Numbered from the stretch's first letter, positions 50,680 to 60,304 are shown. The stretch: 64,000 nt of DNA from Alistipes sp. CHKCI003 (GCF_900021155.1 NZ_FCNT01000018.1:1-64000); one strand, 5' to 3'. The notes: generated by a model from the letters alone, not told the origin. Made by a program: numbers and translations.

Positions 50680-52470
50680 ATGAAAAAAATACGTCTCGTT
50701 TTCTTTTCTGCGCTGCTGCTGGCGTCGTCCTGCAACAAAGACGACGTAATCGTGGACGACGGTCCGCAGCCGCCCGTGATAACGCTGGATAGCGACACGG
50801 GCATCTATACGGTGAAAGTCGGCCGTGAACTGACGATCGCTCCGACGGTGGAGCATGCGGACGACGCGATCGTTACGTGGACGCTCGACAATAAGATCGT
50901 AAGCCGGCAGATCGTCTATACGGCGACGTGGAACGAAGTCGGCGAATATTATCCGGTGCTGAGCGTGCAGACCGAGGCCGGCAAGGCCGAGGAAGAACTG
51001 AAGGTCGAGGTGCTGGAACGGACGCCGCCCGTCGTCTCGATCGCCGTCCCGCAGCAGGGGCTCAAGGTCGTGGCGAATACCGATTATACGATTGCCCCGA
51101 CCTTCAAATACGACGATCTGGAGGAGTTTGCGATCGAATGGGTGCGCGACGGCAAGGTCGTGAGCACCGAACGGAGCTATACGTTCCGTGAAGAGGCGCT
51201 CGGAACGTATCCCGTTACCATCAACGCCTCGAACATCGACGGGTCCACGACCCGCGAACTGGAGATCGAAGTGGTCGAAACGATGCCTTATGCCGTATCG
51301 TTCGGCACGCCGTCTTATTTCCAGAGTTCCACCGACCGTTACACGTTTGCCGGTCGTCCGGTGTATCTGACTCCGCTGCTGGAGTACTTCGACCGTCCGC
51401 AGTTCAGTTGGAGCGTGAACGGCGAGCCGGTCGGATGCACGGATGGAACCTATGTCTTCACTCCTCGGGAGAGCGGCGAATACGATGTCGCGGTTTGCGT
51501 TACGGAGGGCGGAGCCGCTCCGCAGTCTCTTTCGCGCGACATCGCCCGTGCGGCGACGAGCCTGACGGCGCGGGTCGTGGTGCATTGTGTCGCCGATTCG
51601 GAGACCGAGCGCTACCGCCCGGCGGGCAGCGGCAGTTCGAAATATCAGAACGAAGTCTACGAATGGACTCCCGCCCCGGGGCAGTTCATCGGCGAAACGA
51701 GCGCCATCGGCGGAATGACGGGGAACGAAACGACGCCCGAAGCGGCCAACGCATGGGCCGAACGGCGGCTGGCGGAGCGTAAGTTCGTGTCGCTCGGCGG
51801 CTTCGGCGGTTATATCGTCGTGGGGTTCGATCACAGCATCGCGAGGACGGAGAACGAGTACGATTTTGCCGTCGGAGGCAACGCATTCGCCAGTTCGAAC
51901 GAGCCCGGCATCGTCTGGGTGATGCAGGATACGAACGGCGACGGCCTGCCGAACGACGAGTGGTACGAACTCCGGGGCAGCGAAAGCGGCAAAGAGGGAA
52001 CGATCGGGAATTATGCCGTTACTTATTACAAACCTACTGCTCCGAAGATGAACGTCGAGTGGACGGATTCGGAAGGGGAGAGCGGTTGTATCGACTATTT
52101 GCAAGCCTATCACCGGCAGGATTACTACTATCCGGCGTGGATTCCCGCGGATGCCTATACGCTGCGCGGTACGCGTCTGCCCTCGAAAAACCGGATCGAT
52201 CCGGTTACGGGGTATTGGTCCAACGATGCATACGACTGGGGATACGCCGACAACAAGGGGTCCGACAACCTGCCCGGAGGCGATGCCACGGACGGCAGCG
52301 GCCAGCGCAACGGATTCCGCATCGCCAACGCCGTTCAGCCCGACGGAACGCCCGTCGACTTGCAGTATATCGACTTCGTGAAGGTGCAAGTCGGGGTGAA
52401 CGCGAAGAGCGGCTGGTTGGGCGAAATATCCACCGAAGTGTTTTTTTTCGAAGATTTATCCATTCAATAA
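50680..52470 (+). CDS. PKD-domain surface lipoprotein of the B12 locus
   Basis: 596 residues from the ATG at 50680; lipobox LASSC (Cys18). Three immunoglobulin/PKD-like domains (about 30-110, 112-200, 205-300; e.g. YTATWNEVGEYYPVLSV, YTFREEALGTYPVTI, YVFTPRESGEYDVAV) precede a C-terminal domain with LGGFGGYIVVGFDHSI, VWVMQDTNGDGLPNDEWYEL and VDLQYIDFVKVQ. The C-terminal Asp/Asn-rich loop suggests Ca binding. It is a cell-surface protein, probably part of cobalamin or corrinoid capture by context; ligand binding is not shown by sequence. Confidence 0.82.
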   Translation: MKKIRLVFFSALLLASSCNKDDVIVDDGPQPPVITLDSDTGIYTVKVGRELTIAPTVEHADDAIVTWTLDNKIVSRQIVYTATWNEVGEYYPVLSVQTEAGKAEEELKVEVLERTPPVVSIAVPQQGLKVVANTDYTIAPTFKYDDLEEFAIEWVRDGKVVSTERSYTFREEALGTYPVTINASNIDGSTTRELEIEVVETMPYAVSFGTPSYFQSSTDRYTFAGRPVYLTPLLEYFDRPQFSWSVNGEPVGCTDGTYVFTPRESGEYDVAVCVTEGGAAPQSLSRDIARAATSLTARVVVHCVADSETERYRPAGSGSSKYQNEVYEWTPAPGQFIGETSAIGGMTGNETTPEAANAWAERRLAERKFVSLGGFGGYIVVGFDHSIARTENEYDFAVGGNAFASSNEPGIVWVMQDTNGDGLPNDEWYELRGSESGKEGTIGNYAVTYYKPTAPKMNVEWTDSEGESGCIDYLQAYHRQDYYYPAWIPADAYTLRGTRLPSKNRIDPVTGYWSNDAYDWGYADNKGSDNLPGGDATDGSGQRNGFRIANAVQPDGTPVDLQYIDFVKVQVGVNAKSGWLGEISTEVFFFEDLSIQ

Positions 52471-52482
52471 ACAATTCTGAAG

Positions 52483-54675
52483 ATGAAACGATTTTTTACA
52501 TGCTGGTTTTTTTTACCGTTGCTCGGCTTGTGTTTGGCGGCCTGCTCGGATGACAACGGAACGGAAGTTCCGGCGGATGCGGACGACAATTTCATCACCT
52601 CGTTCTGTTTGACGCTCGGCGGCGAAGAATACGCGGCGACGATCGACGGCAACGACATTACGGTAACGGTCCCCTATACGGTTTCGCTTCAGGGGGCTGT
52701 GGCGACGGTCGCCTACACGTCTTCCGCAACGATTCTGCCCGACCCGGCGACGGTCGACGAATGGGACGATGAGCAGATTTTCCGCGTAACCTCCTACAAC
52801 GGCGAGGTGAACGAATATACGTACCGTGCCGTCAAGGAGGAGATCTCCTCCGAAGGCGACGTGGAGCTGAAAACGGCGGCCGACATCGCGGCCTTCGCCG
52901 AGGCGGGTACGTCGGTCGTGAAGGGCAATCTCACGATCGGCACGGACGACGGCGAGGAGATCGAGTCCGTCGAGGCGCTGACGAAGATCAAGCAGATCAC
53001 CGGAAACCTCATACTGAAAAACAGCTTCAAAGCGACCGACCTGACCGGACTGGAGCACGTCGAGACGCTCGGCGGACTCGTCGTCGGATCGGTCGGGACT
53101 GCCTCGGAGGCGGAGCTGAATCTGGTAACGATGAATGCGCTCGCCGAAATCACGGGCGACGTCGTCATCCGCAACAATTCGCTCAAATGGATCGAGCTGG
53201 GAGCGCTGCAAAAGATCGGCGGCGACGTGGTCGTGGCATCGACGGCGCTGGAGAGCGTCGAACTCCCTGCGTTGACCGGGATCGGCGGCGACCTCGACTT
53301 GTGCGGCATCACCCAGATCGCATATGACGAATACGGTAACGTGAACATGGGCGGTGCGGTTGCGGAGCTGTCGTTTCCGCAGCTTGAGAAAGTCGGCGGC
53401 GTCGTCCGGATCAACTATTTCGCTGCGCTGACCGGAATCTCGCTGCCGGAGCTGTCGGCGGCCGGCGGGGTCGAGATCCCGACGCTGGGACACCTGTTCG
53501 AAACGATCGACCTTTCCGCACTGACCGTCGTCGACGAAAGTCTGAAAATCGGAAGCGTCCGCACCGCCGGCAAGTTCGCCAGCGATGCCGCGAACAATAC
53601 GACGCTCAGGACTCTGGGCGATCTTTCGAAGTTGCAGTCGGTCGGCGATTCGCTCAAAATCGAGAACTTCAGCGGCATGACGGAGCTGCCGGCATTCTCC
53701 GCGTTGAAATCCGTGCGGGTCCTTTATATCGCTTATGCCGAAAGCGTCGAAAACGACCTCGATTTGTCCTCCGTGGTGTTCCCTGAAGACGGAGCGTTGA
53801 TTATCAACAATAACTGTTCGATTCCGACGGTCGTCGGCAACGGAGCCATGGCCGGAGACATGATGCTGGAGACGAGCAATCTCGCGGGACCCTCCGTCAA
53901 AGGCTTCACGTCGGTCAGGAATCTGACCGTTACGGTGAACAACGGAGCCCAATACGATAAATCGGCGACCATTGCCTACGACTTCGAGCGGATCGAGGGA
54001 AATGTGGAGATCAATTATCGCGTTCCGATGAATGCAAAGGGACAGAATACGATAGCCTTTCCGAATCTGACGCAGGTCGGCGGAGCTTTCGTCATGCCGC
54101 AGCAGGCGACGATGCGATTCAAGAAGCTCTCCTGCCCCAAGCTGCAAACGATCGGCGGGCAGTTTTGCATCACCTCACCCGCCGAGGAGTACGATTTCCC
54201 CGAGTTGACGACCGTCGGTTGCGCGGACAACGCGGAACTGCTGAAGGTCGAGCGGACTTCGCAAAAGGTTCCGACATACGGAATGATGGACATCACGCTC
54301 TACTCGGTCGCATCGGTTTTCGAAATGCCCAAATTGGCGCGTGTGGGAGGTCTGAACGGATTGTATCTGGATTGCTCGAACACCAAAGCGACGACGATCT
54401 CGTGTCCGGCCTTGACCGAGGTGGATGAAAAAATCTGGATCTTCGGAAGCACCTCTTCGCTTAAAAATGCGAAGATCACGTCGATAGCTATGCCGAAGCT
54501 GGAGAAGGCGAAGGCCGTGTCCATCGAGCGTTTCTCCAAGTTCAGCGATTTTTCTTCGTTCGTCGCCGTCGTGCAGAACGGCAGCGTTACGGCGGAGAAC
54601 TGGACGGTAACGGACTGTACGGCCTATGCGCCGACCTATGAACAGATGAAGGCGGGACAGGCGCGTCCCGAATGA
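52483..54675 (+). CDS. leucine-rich-repeat-like surface lipoprotein of the B12 locus
   Basis: 730 residues, lipobox LAAC (Cys21). After a short N-terminal beta domain (about 35-120, ending SYNGEVNEYTYRAVKE), about 20 irregular repeats of 20-25 residues follow, each with the pattern L..I.G.L.L (ITGNLILKN, LGGLVVGSVG, IGGDLDLCGI, VGGVVRINY). They resemble receptor-L/leucine-rich solenoids. The position between the PKD lipoprotein and btuG, 12 nt from the former, argues for a role at the surface in cobalamin handling. I know of no assigned function for this protein. Confidence 0.78.
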   Translation: MKRFFTCWFFLPLLGLCLAACSDDNGTEVPADADDNFITSFCLTLGGEEYAATIDGNDITVTVPYTVSLQGAVATVAYTSSATILPDPATVDEWDDEQIFRVTSYNGEVNEYTYRAVKEEISSEGDVELKTAADIAAFAEAGTSVVKGNLTIGTDDGEEIESVEALTKIKQITGNLILKNSFKATDLTGLEHVETLGGLVVGSVGTASEAELNLVTMNALAEITGDVVIRNNSLKWIELGALQKIGGDVVVASTALESVELPALTGIGGDLDLCGITQIAYDEYGNVNMGGAVAELSFPQLEKVGGVVRINYFAALTGISLPELSAAGGVEIPTLGHLFETIDLSALTVVDESLKIGSVRTAGKFASDAANNTTLRTLGDLSKLQSVGDSLKIENFSGMTELPAFSALKSVRVLYIAYAESVENDLDLSSVVFPEDGALIINNNCSIPTVVGNGAMAGDMMLETSNLAGPSVKGFTSVRNLTVTVNNGAQYDKSATIAYDFERIEGNVEINYRVPMNAKGQNTIAFPNLTQVGGAFVMPQQATMRFKKLSCPKLQTIGGQFCITSPAEEYDFPELTTVGCADNAELLKVERTSQKVPTYGMMDITLYSVASVFEMPKLARVGGLNGLYLDCSNTKATTISCPALTEVDEKIWIFGSTSSLKNAKITSIAMPKLEKAKAVSIERFSKFSDFSSFVAVVQNGSVTAENWTVTDCTAYAPTYEQMKAGQARPE

Positions 54676-54733
54676 TGGATCGCGGGCGATGAGGCGACTG
54701 CTTTTCGAAGCGGTCGCCCGTCCCTTTTTGTAT

Positions 54734-55801
54734 ATGAAGCGGACTTTACGACATATTCTGACGCTCGCTGCGTGTCTGGCCGCCTTCGCGGGCTGCATGA
54801 AGTGGGACTACGGTACGACGGAGGATTTCCAAGCCTCGGAGCGGGGCCTGTTCATCACCAACGAGGGAAATTTCCAGTACGGAAATGCGTCGCTCTCCTG
54901 TTACGATCCGGAGACGAAGCACGTGGAGAACGAGGTTTTTTTCCGCGCCAACGGCTTCAAGCTGGGCGACGTGGCGCAGTCGATGACCATTCGCAACGGC
55001 GTGGGCTGGATCGTGGTGAACAATTCGCACGTCATCTTCGCCATCGACGTCGACACCTTCAAGGAGGTCGGGCGCATCACGAATTTCACTTCGCCGCGGT
55101 ACATCCATTTCCTGTCGGACGAGAAGGCTTATGTAACGCAGCTCTGGGACAACCGCATTTTCATCGTCAATCCCGAGCGGTACGAGATAACGGGCTACAT
55201 CGAATGTCCGGGGATGACGATGGAATCGGGCTCCACGGAGCAGATGGTGCAGTACGGGAAGTATGTCTACGTGAACTGCTGGTCGTACCAGAACCGCATC
55301 CTGAAGATCGACTCCGAAACCGACGAAGTGGTCGGCGAACTGACGGTCGGCATTCAGCCCACGTCGCTCGTGATGGACAAGAACAACAAGATGTGGACGA
55401 TCACCGACGGCGGTTACGAAGGCAGCCCCTACGGCTACGAGGCTCCGTCGCTCTACCGCATCGACGCCGAGAAGTTCGAGATCGAGAAGCAGTTCCGGTT
55501 CGAGCTGGGCGACTGGCCCTCGGAGGTGCAGCTCAACGGGACGCGCGACACGCTCTACTGGATCAACGACGATATTTGGCGGATGCAGGTGGAGGCGGAG
55601 CGCGTGCCGGTGCGTCCCTTCATCGAGTACCGCGACACGAAATACTACGGACTGACGGTCGATCCGCGCAACGGAGACGTCTACGTGGCCGACGCCATCG
55701 ACTACCAGCAGCAGGGCGTCGTCTATCGCTATACGGCCCGGGGCGAGCTGGCCGATCGGTTCTTCGTCGGAATCATCCCCGGCGCATTCTGTTGGAAATA
55801 A
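54734..55801 (+). CDS. btuG: BtuG-like cobalamin-binding surface lipoprotein
   Basis: 355 residues from the ATG at 54734 (MKRTLRHILTLAACLAAFAG, Cys21). The mature protein is a YncE/DUF5074-type seven-bladed beta-propeller: repeating blades such as SMTIRNGVGWIVVNNSHVIF, KAYVTQLWDNRIFIVN, KYVYVNCWSYQNRILKID and NGDVYVADAIDY. In Bacteroides, BtuG is a surface propeller that binds B12 very tightly and sits on BtuB. The btuB gene starts 13 nt downstream and the riboswitch controls both, which supports the same role here. Confidence 0.88.
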   Translation: MKRTLRHILTLAACLAAFAGCMKWDYGTTEDFQASERGLFITNEGNFQYGNASLSCYDPETKHVENEVFFRANGFKLGDVAQSMTIRNGVGWIVVNNSHVIFAIDVDTFKEVGRITNFTSPRYIHFLSDEKAYVTQLWDNRIFIVNPERYEITGYIECPGMTMESGSTEQMVQYGKYVYVNCWSYQNRILKIDSETDEVVGELTVGIQPTSLVMDKNNKMWTITDGGYEGSPYGYEAPSLYRIDAEKFEIEKQFRFELGDWPSEVQLNGTRDTLYWINDDIWRMQVEAERVPVRPFIEYRDTKYYGLTVDPRNGDVYVADAIDYQQQGVVYRYTARGELADRFFVGIIPGAFCWK

Positions 55802-55814
55802 CGGAGAGAAGCGT

Positions 55815-57896
55815 ATGAGAAAGACCATCCGGATTATCGCAATTCTACTGTTCCCGACGGCGCTGTATGCCCAGAACGACGGCCTGCGGCCCGAAGTCCG
55901 GGAGACCGGCGGCCGTCCCGAGAAACAGATCTCCATCCGCGAGGTTCCGATCTGGGGCCGGCGTCCGATGAAGGAGATCGGCATCGAGCGGACGACCCTC
56001 GACTCGGCGGTCCTCAAGGAGAACATCGCCCTGTCGATCGCCGACGTGCTGACGTTCAACTCCCCGCTATTCGTCAAGCAGTACGGCCGTGCGACGCTTT
56101 CGACGGTCTCGTTCCGCGGCACGGGGCCGTCGCATACGCAGGTTACGTGGAACGGCATGCGCATCAACAACCCGATGCTCGGCATGACCGACTTCTCGAT
56201 GATTCCGTCGTACTTCATCGACGACGCCTCGCTGCTGCACGGGACCTCGTCGGTGAACGAAGCGGGCGGGGCGCTCGGCGGCGTGGTGAAACTCTCGACC
56301 GTGCCCGCCGCGGCCGACGGTTTCGGCCTTCAGTACGTTCAGGGAATCGGCATGTACCGCACCTTCGACGAGTTTCTGCGCCTCACGTGGGGCGATGCGC
56401 ACTGGCAGGTCTCGACCCGTGCCGTCTATCAGTCTTCGAAGAACGACTACAAGTACCGCAACCGCGACAAGAAGGAGAACATCTACGACGACGACATGCA
56501 TATCGTCGGTTCGTACTATCCGGTGGAGCGGAACCGCAGCGGTGCGTTCGACGACGTGCACGTGTTGCAGGAGGTCTACTACAACACCGGCCGCGGCGAC
56601 CGCTTCGGACTGAATGCGTGGTATATCCGTTCGGACCGCGAACTGCCGCTGCTGACGACCGACTATGCCGACGACACCCAGTTCGAAAACCGCCAGCGCG
56701 AGCGTACGCTCCGCAGCGTCTTCACTTGGGATCACCTGCGCCGCAACTGGAAGGTGGGCGCACGGGCCGGATACATCCATACGTGGATGGCCTACGACTA
56801 CCGGCGCGATCCGGGCAACGGCGTGATGACCCCGATGACCCGTTCGCGCAGCCGGATCGACACCTTCTACGGGCAGGCGGCGGGAGAATACGCCGTCGGA
56901 AACGAGTGGCTCTTCACGGCCGATCTGGCGCTGCACCAGCACTTCGTCGAGAGTGCCGACAAGAACATCATCCTGCAACAGGGCGACAAGGCGATCGTGG
57001 GATACGATCAGGGCCGCGTCGAGATCGATGCCTCCGTGTCGGCCAGATGGCGCCCGGCGGAGCGGCTCGGCATGTCGGTCGTCCTGCGCGAACAGCTCTA
57101 CGGAACGGAATGGGCCACGGTGCCGGCTTTTTTCGCGGACTATCTGTTGTCGGAGCGCGGCAATGTCGTGGCGAAAGCCTCCGTGTCGCGCAATTTCCGC
57201 TTCCCGACGCTCAACGACCTCTACTTCCTGCCGGGCGGGAATCCCGATCTGAAGAACGAAACCGGCGTGCAGTACGAAGCCGGCCTGTCGTTCGCCACGG
57301 GCAAAGAGGGGAGCTGGTCGCTCTCGGGTTCGGCTTCGTGGTACGAGCAGCGCATCGACGACTGGATTTTGTGGCTGCCGACCACCAAAGGATTCTTCTC
57401 GCCCGTGAACATCAAGAAGGTGCACGCTTACGGCGTGGAGGTGCGGGCCGATCTGGCGGTCATGCTCGCACGGGAGCTGAAACTTGATCTGGACGGAACC
57501 TTCTCGTGGTCGCCGTCGGTCAACGTGGGCGAGCCGATGTCGCCGGCCGACCAGTCCGTAGGCAAACAGCTGCCCTACGAACCCGAATTCTCGGCCACGG
57601 CCACCGGACGTCTCACGTGGCGTTCGTGGGGGCTGTTGTGGCAGTATTGCTATTACAGCGAACGCTACACCATGTCGAGCAACGACATCACCCTCACCGG
57701 ACGGCTCACGCCCTACGTGATGAACAACCTCTCGCTCGAAAAGGGATTCGCGTTGCGCTGGGCCGATCTTTCGCTCAAGGCGACGATCAACAACCTCTTC
57801 AACGAGGAGTATCTCTCGGTCCTCTCGCGTCCCATGCCCCGTATGAACTGCGAATTTTTCCTGAGCATCAAACCCAAGTGGGGAAGAAACCGATAA
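55815..57896 (+). CDS. btuB: TonB-dependent cobalamin receptor
   Basis: 693 residues, signal peptide ending ALYAQ. A plug domain follows (about 60-170, with VLKENIALSIADVLTFNSPL, STVSFRGTGPSHTQVTWNGM and GGALGGVVKLST), then a 22-strand barrel ending in the typical aromatic C-terminus region (NCEFFLSIKPKW). It has no N-terminal carboxypeptidase-like domain, so it is BtuB-like rather than SusC-like. It imports cobalamin across the outer membrane using TonB energy, with BtuG as surface partner. Confidence 0.92.
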   Translation: MRKTIRIIAILLFPTALYAQNDGLRPEVRETGGRPEKQISIREVPIWGRRPMKEIGIERTTLDSAVLKENIALSIADVLTFNSPLFVKQYGRATLSTVSFRGTGPSHTQVTWNGMRINNPMLGMTDFSMIPSYFIDDASLLHGTSSVNEAGGALGGVVKLSTVPAAADGFGLQYVQGIGMYRTFDEFLRLTWGDAHWQVSTRAVYQSSKNDYKYRNRDKKENIYDDDMHIVGSYYPVERNRSGAFDDVHVLQEVYYNTGRGDRFGLNAWYIRSDRELPLLTTDYADDTQFENRQRERTLRSVFTWDHLRRNWKVGARAGYIHTWMAYDYRRDPGNGVMTPMTRSRSRIDTFYGQAAGEYAVGNEWLFTADLALHQHFVESADKNIILQQGDKAIVGYDQGRVEIDASVSARWRPAERLGMSVVLREQLYGTEWATVPAFFADYLLSERGNVVAKASVSRNFRFPTLNDLYFLPGGNPDLKNETGVQYEAGLSFATGKEGSWSLSGSASWYEQRIDDWILWLPTTKGFFSPVNIKKVHAYGVEVRADLAVMLARELKLDLDGTFSWSPSVNVGEPMSPADQSVGKQLPYEPEFSATATGRLTWRSWGLLWQYCYYSERYTMSSNDITLTGRLTPYVMNNLSLEKGFALRWADLSLKATINNLFNEEYLSVLSRPMPRMNCEFFLSIKPKWGRNR

Positions 57897-57917
57897 CGAT
57901 TCCATAACCGACGACAA

Positions 57918-59069
57918 ATGAATATGAAACGATTGCATTTCCTCTTTTTTTCAGCCGCGGCCCTGCTGCTCGCAGCCTGCGGAAGCCGGAACGCGGCGTC
58001 GCTCGACGATTTCACGGCTGCGGTCTATGCGCCGTCCCATGCCTCGGGCTTCGAGATCGTCGGGGCCGAGGGGCAGCGGAGTACGATTCTCAGGGTCTTC
58101 GATCCGTGGCAGGGAGCCGAGCGGACCGAAACGATGCTCTTCATCGCCCGCGACGGAGAGCGGGCCCCCGAGGGATTCGAAGGCCAAACGGTCGCAGCCG
58201 GGGCGCGCCGCATCGTCTGCATGTCTTCGACCCATGTGGCGATGCTCGACGCACTGGGCGAGGCCGACCGCGTGGTGGGCGTCTCGGGCCGGGACTATAT
58301 ATCGAATGAGTATGTCTCCTCCCACCCCGACGCCGTGGCCGACATCGGCTTCGACGGCAACATCGACTACGAACGGCTGCTCGCACAGCGTCCCGATCTG
58401 GTGCTGCTGTTCGGCGTGAACGGCGCCAGCGGCATGGAACCCAAACTGCGCGAAATGGGCATCCCGTTCTGCTACATCGGGGAGTATCTGGAGGAGTCGC
58501 CGCTCGGCAAGGCCGAGTGGCTGGTGGCCGTGGCGGAGATCGCCGGCATCCGCGAGCGGGGCGAAGCCGTATTCGCACCGATTCCGGATCGCTATGAAGC
58601 GCTGAAGAAGAAGGTCGCGGCGGTCGGAGCCGAACCGAAGGTAATGATCAACGCCCCCTACGGCGACTCGTGGTTCATGGCCTCGACCGAAAGCTACGTC
58701 GCACGCCTCATCGCCGATGCGGGCGGGGATTACATTTACAAAACGAACACGTCGAACCGTTCGCTTCCGATCGACCTCGAAGAGGCCTACGTGCTGGCTT
58801 CCAAGGCCGACGTATGGGTCAATGCGGGCAGCTTCCGGACGCTCGCCGAGTTCCGCTCCCGGCTGCCGAAATTCGCCGGCGTTCCCTGCGTCCGCCGGGG
58901 CGAGGTCTACAACTGCGACAAGCGGACGAATGCCGCCGGAGGCAACGACTACTGGGAGTCGGGCGTGGTGCGCCCCGATGTCGTATTGCACGACCTGATC
59001 GCCGTATTCCACCCCGAAGCGCTCGATGCCGCCGACCGGGAGATGTACTACTATCGGAAGCTCGAATAG
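57918..59069 (+). CDS. btuF: BtuF-like periplasmic binding lipoprotein
   Basis: 383 residues, lipobox LLAAC (Cys21 from the ATG at 57918). It is a cluster A-II substrate-binding protein of the B12/iron-siderophore type: RIVCMSSTHVAMLDALGEAD and VSGRDYISNEY in the N-lobe, DIGFDGNIDYERLLAQRPDL, a linking helix, and a C-lobe with KADVWVNAGSFRTL. It hands cobalamin from BtuB to an inner-membrane BtuCD transporter. btuC and btuD do not follow within the window, so the ABC part must be elsewhere. Confidence 0.88.
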   Translation: MNMKRLHFLFFSAAALLLAACGSRNAASLDDFTAAVYAPSHASGFEIVGAEGQRSTILRVFDPWQGAERTETMLFIARDGERAPEGFEGQTVAAGARRIVCMSSTHVAMLDALGEADRVVGVSGRDYISNEYVSSHPDAVADIGFDGNIDYERLLAQRPDLVLLFGVNGASGMEPKLREMGIPFCYIGEYLEESPLGKAEWLVAVAEIAGIRERGEAVFAPIPDRYEALKKKVAAVGAEPKVMINAPYGDSWFMASTESYVARLIADAGGDYIYKTNTSNRSLPIDLEEAYVLASKADVWVNAGSFRTLAEFRSRLPKFAGVPCVRRGEVYNCDKRTNAAGGNDYWESGVVRPDVVLHDLIAVFHPEALDAADREMYYYRKLE

Positions 59070-59153
59070 GGCCGGCGGGCATATCGGGCGGCGCGAACCG
59101 GCTTCGTCCGCTTCGGGCGGTTCGTGCGATCGAAGAGCGGGCGAAGGAAGAAT

Positions 59154-59179
59154 GGCTGTCCGACGAGGCTTGGACAGCC
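59154..59179. repeat. GGCTGTCC hairpin, member of the dispersed family
   Basis: GGCTGTCC (59154-59161) and GGACAGCC (59172-59179) flank a short loop, followed by CTTTCTCGTTCGCACCGTCTG, which resembles the flank of the units at 5349-5690. It marks the point where the integrase remnant loses similarity. Confidence 0.55.
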
Positions 59180-59189
59180 CTTTCTCGTT

Positions 59190-59533
59190 CGCACCGTCTG
59201 TGCAATCGTGCGGCGGAAATATTCGGCTATCGTGCAATAGACCCTTCGTCCGTCGGTTTCCGGCACCTTGTCCAGCGTTACGGGAACCTCCAATGCTTCG
59301 AGCCGTTTGATGTGTTTGTCGTATTTCTCGATTTGCTCGAAAATCCGCAGCTGAACGGCGGGATTTTGGGTTTTCGGTGTTTGGGTGTCGAAATCCCAAT
59401 CGTCGGCGGGGATATTGATTCCCGTGCTTACATGGCGGCTGCGGCGATTGACGGTAAAACGCAGGTAGATGCTCGTGGTGCGGTTTTGATTGATGCGGTC
59501 TTTTCTGCGAATGGCATTGATGCTGACAATCAT
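59190..59533 (-). pseudogene. truncated tyrosine recombinase
   Basis: From the ATG at 59533 the translation begins MIVSINAIRRKDRINQNRTT and continues IYLRFTVNRRSRHVSTGINI, an arm-DNA-binding domain of Bacteroidetes integrases, then helices (VQLRIFEQIEKYDKHIKRLE) and the start of the SAM-like domain (YCTIAEYFRRTI). Similarity ends near residue 114, at the dispersed hairpin; the frame runs on to 59051 with unrelated sequence. The catalytic domain is gone. It lies 180 nt beyond the 3' end of tRNA-Gly, the position expected for an island integrase, so it is the relic of a lost element. Confidence 0.75.
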
Positions 59534-59670
59534 AATGTTGCGTTATTATGCAGACAAGCGCGAGCGGTGTTGTACCGCCGTAAAACACGGTTAAACAAAT
59601 GGTAAAACAATCTTCGGAAAACGGCGCGAAAAAGGCATTACGGGGAGTGTTATTTCGCATCCGCAAAAAG

Positions 59671-59705
59671 AAAAAACGAGCGACAATCCATTGACTATCA
59701 CTCGC
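59671..59705 (-). terminator. terminator of tRNA-Gly
   Basis: On the minus strand GCGAGTGA pairs with TCGCTCG (one G.T), followed by six T, 9 nt beyond the tRNA 3' end. Confidence 0.75.
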
Positions 59706-59713
59706 TTGCCGAG

Positions 59714-59786
59714 AGCGGAAAACGGGACTCGGACCCGCGACCTCAACCTTGGCAAGGTTGCGCTCTACCAACTGAGCTATTTCCGC
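59714..59786 (-). tRNA. tRNA-Gly (anticodon GCC)
   Basis: A 73-nt cloverleaf on the minus strand: acceptor GCGGAAA / TTTCCGC, anticodon arm CAACC-TTGCCAA-GGTTG, T-arm CGGGTCCGAGTCCCG, discriminator T. CCA is not encoded. Confidence 0.95.
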
Positions 59787-59825
59787 GATTTCCGCGGCCT
59801 GATCGGAGAGACCGCTCCGGGACTG

Positions 59826-59856
59826 CAAATATAGGTCGAAAATTTCATTCTGCAAA
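59826..59856 (-). promoter_or_regulatory. promoter of tRNA-Gly
   Basis: Minus strand TTTG (59853-59856), a 19-nt spacer and TATATTTG (59826-59833): a perfect match. Confidence 0.85.
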
Positions 59857-59894
59857 ATTTTTTTTATTTTTGTTTCTGAAAATCTGTGTTTCCT

Positions 59895-60290
59895 ATGGAA
59901 GAATTCACGCTGACCACTCCGGCGCTGCTTTTTTCGGCCGTCTCGCTCATTCTGCTCGCCTATACGAACCGTTTTCTGGCCTATGCCCAACTCGTGCGCA
60001 CGCTCCGCGAGCGTTACCGCGAAAACCCGTCGCGCGTAACACGTGCGCAGATCGACAACCTGCGCCGGCGTCTGCATCTCACGCGGACGATGCAGATACT
60101 CGGCGTTACGAGCTTGTTTCTCTGCGTGGTAACGATGTTTATGATCTACATCGGATTATCGGCTGTTTCGGCCTATGTTTTCGGCGTCGCGCTGGTATGC
60201 TTGATCGGGTCGCTCGGAGTCTCGATACGCGAAATTCAGATTTCGGTGCGGGCGCTGGATCTCCATCTGCACGATATGGAGGAGCGTTGA
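59895..60290 (+). CDS. DUF2721 family membrane protein
   Basis: 131 residues from the ATG at 59895. An N-terminal helix (TPALLFSAVSLILLAYTNRF) is followed by a basic cytoplasmic stretch (RERYRENPSRVTRAQIDNLR) and two further helices (ILGVTSLFLCVVTMFMIYIG and VFGVALVCLIGSLGVSIREI), ending with an acidic tail. This is the DUF2721 layout. Function unknown. Divergent from tRNA-Gly; a TATTTTTG box lies at 59865-59872. Confidence 0.82.
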   Translation: MEEFTLTTPALLFSAVSLILLAYTNRFLAYAQLVRTLRERYRENPSRVTRAQIDNLRRRLHLTRTMQILGVTSLFLCVVTMFMIYIGLSAVSAYVFGVALVCLIGSLGVSIREIQISVRALDLHLHDMEER

Positions 60291-60304
60291 ACGGCGGCGG
60301 CCGA

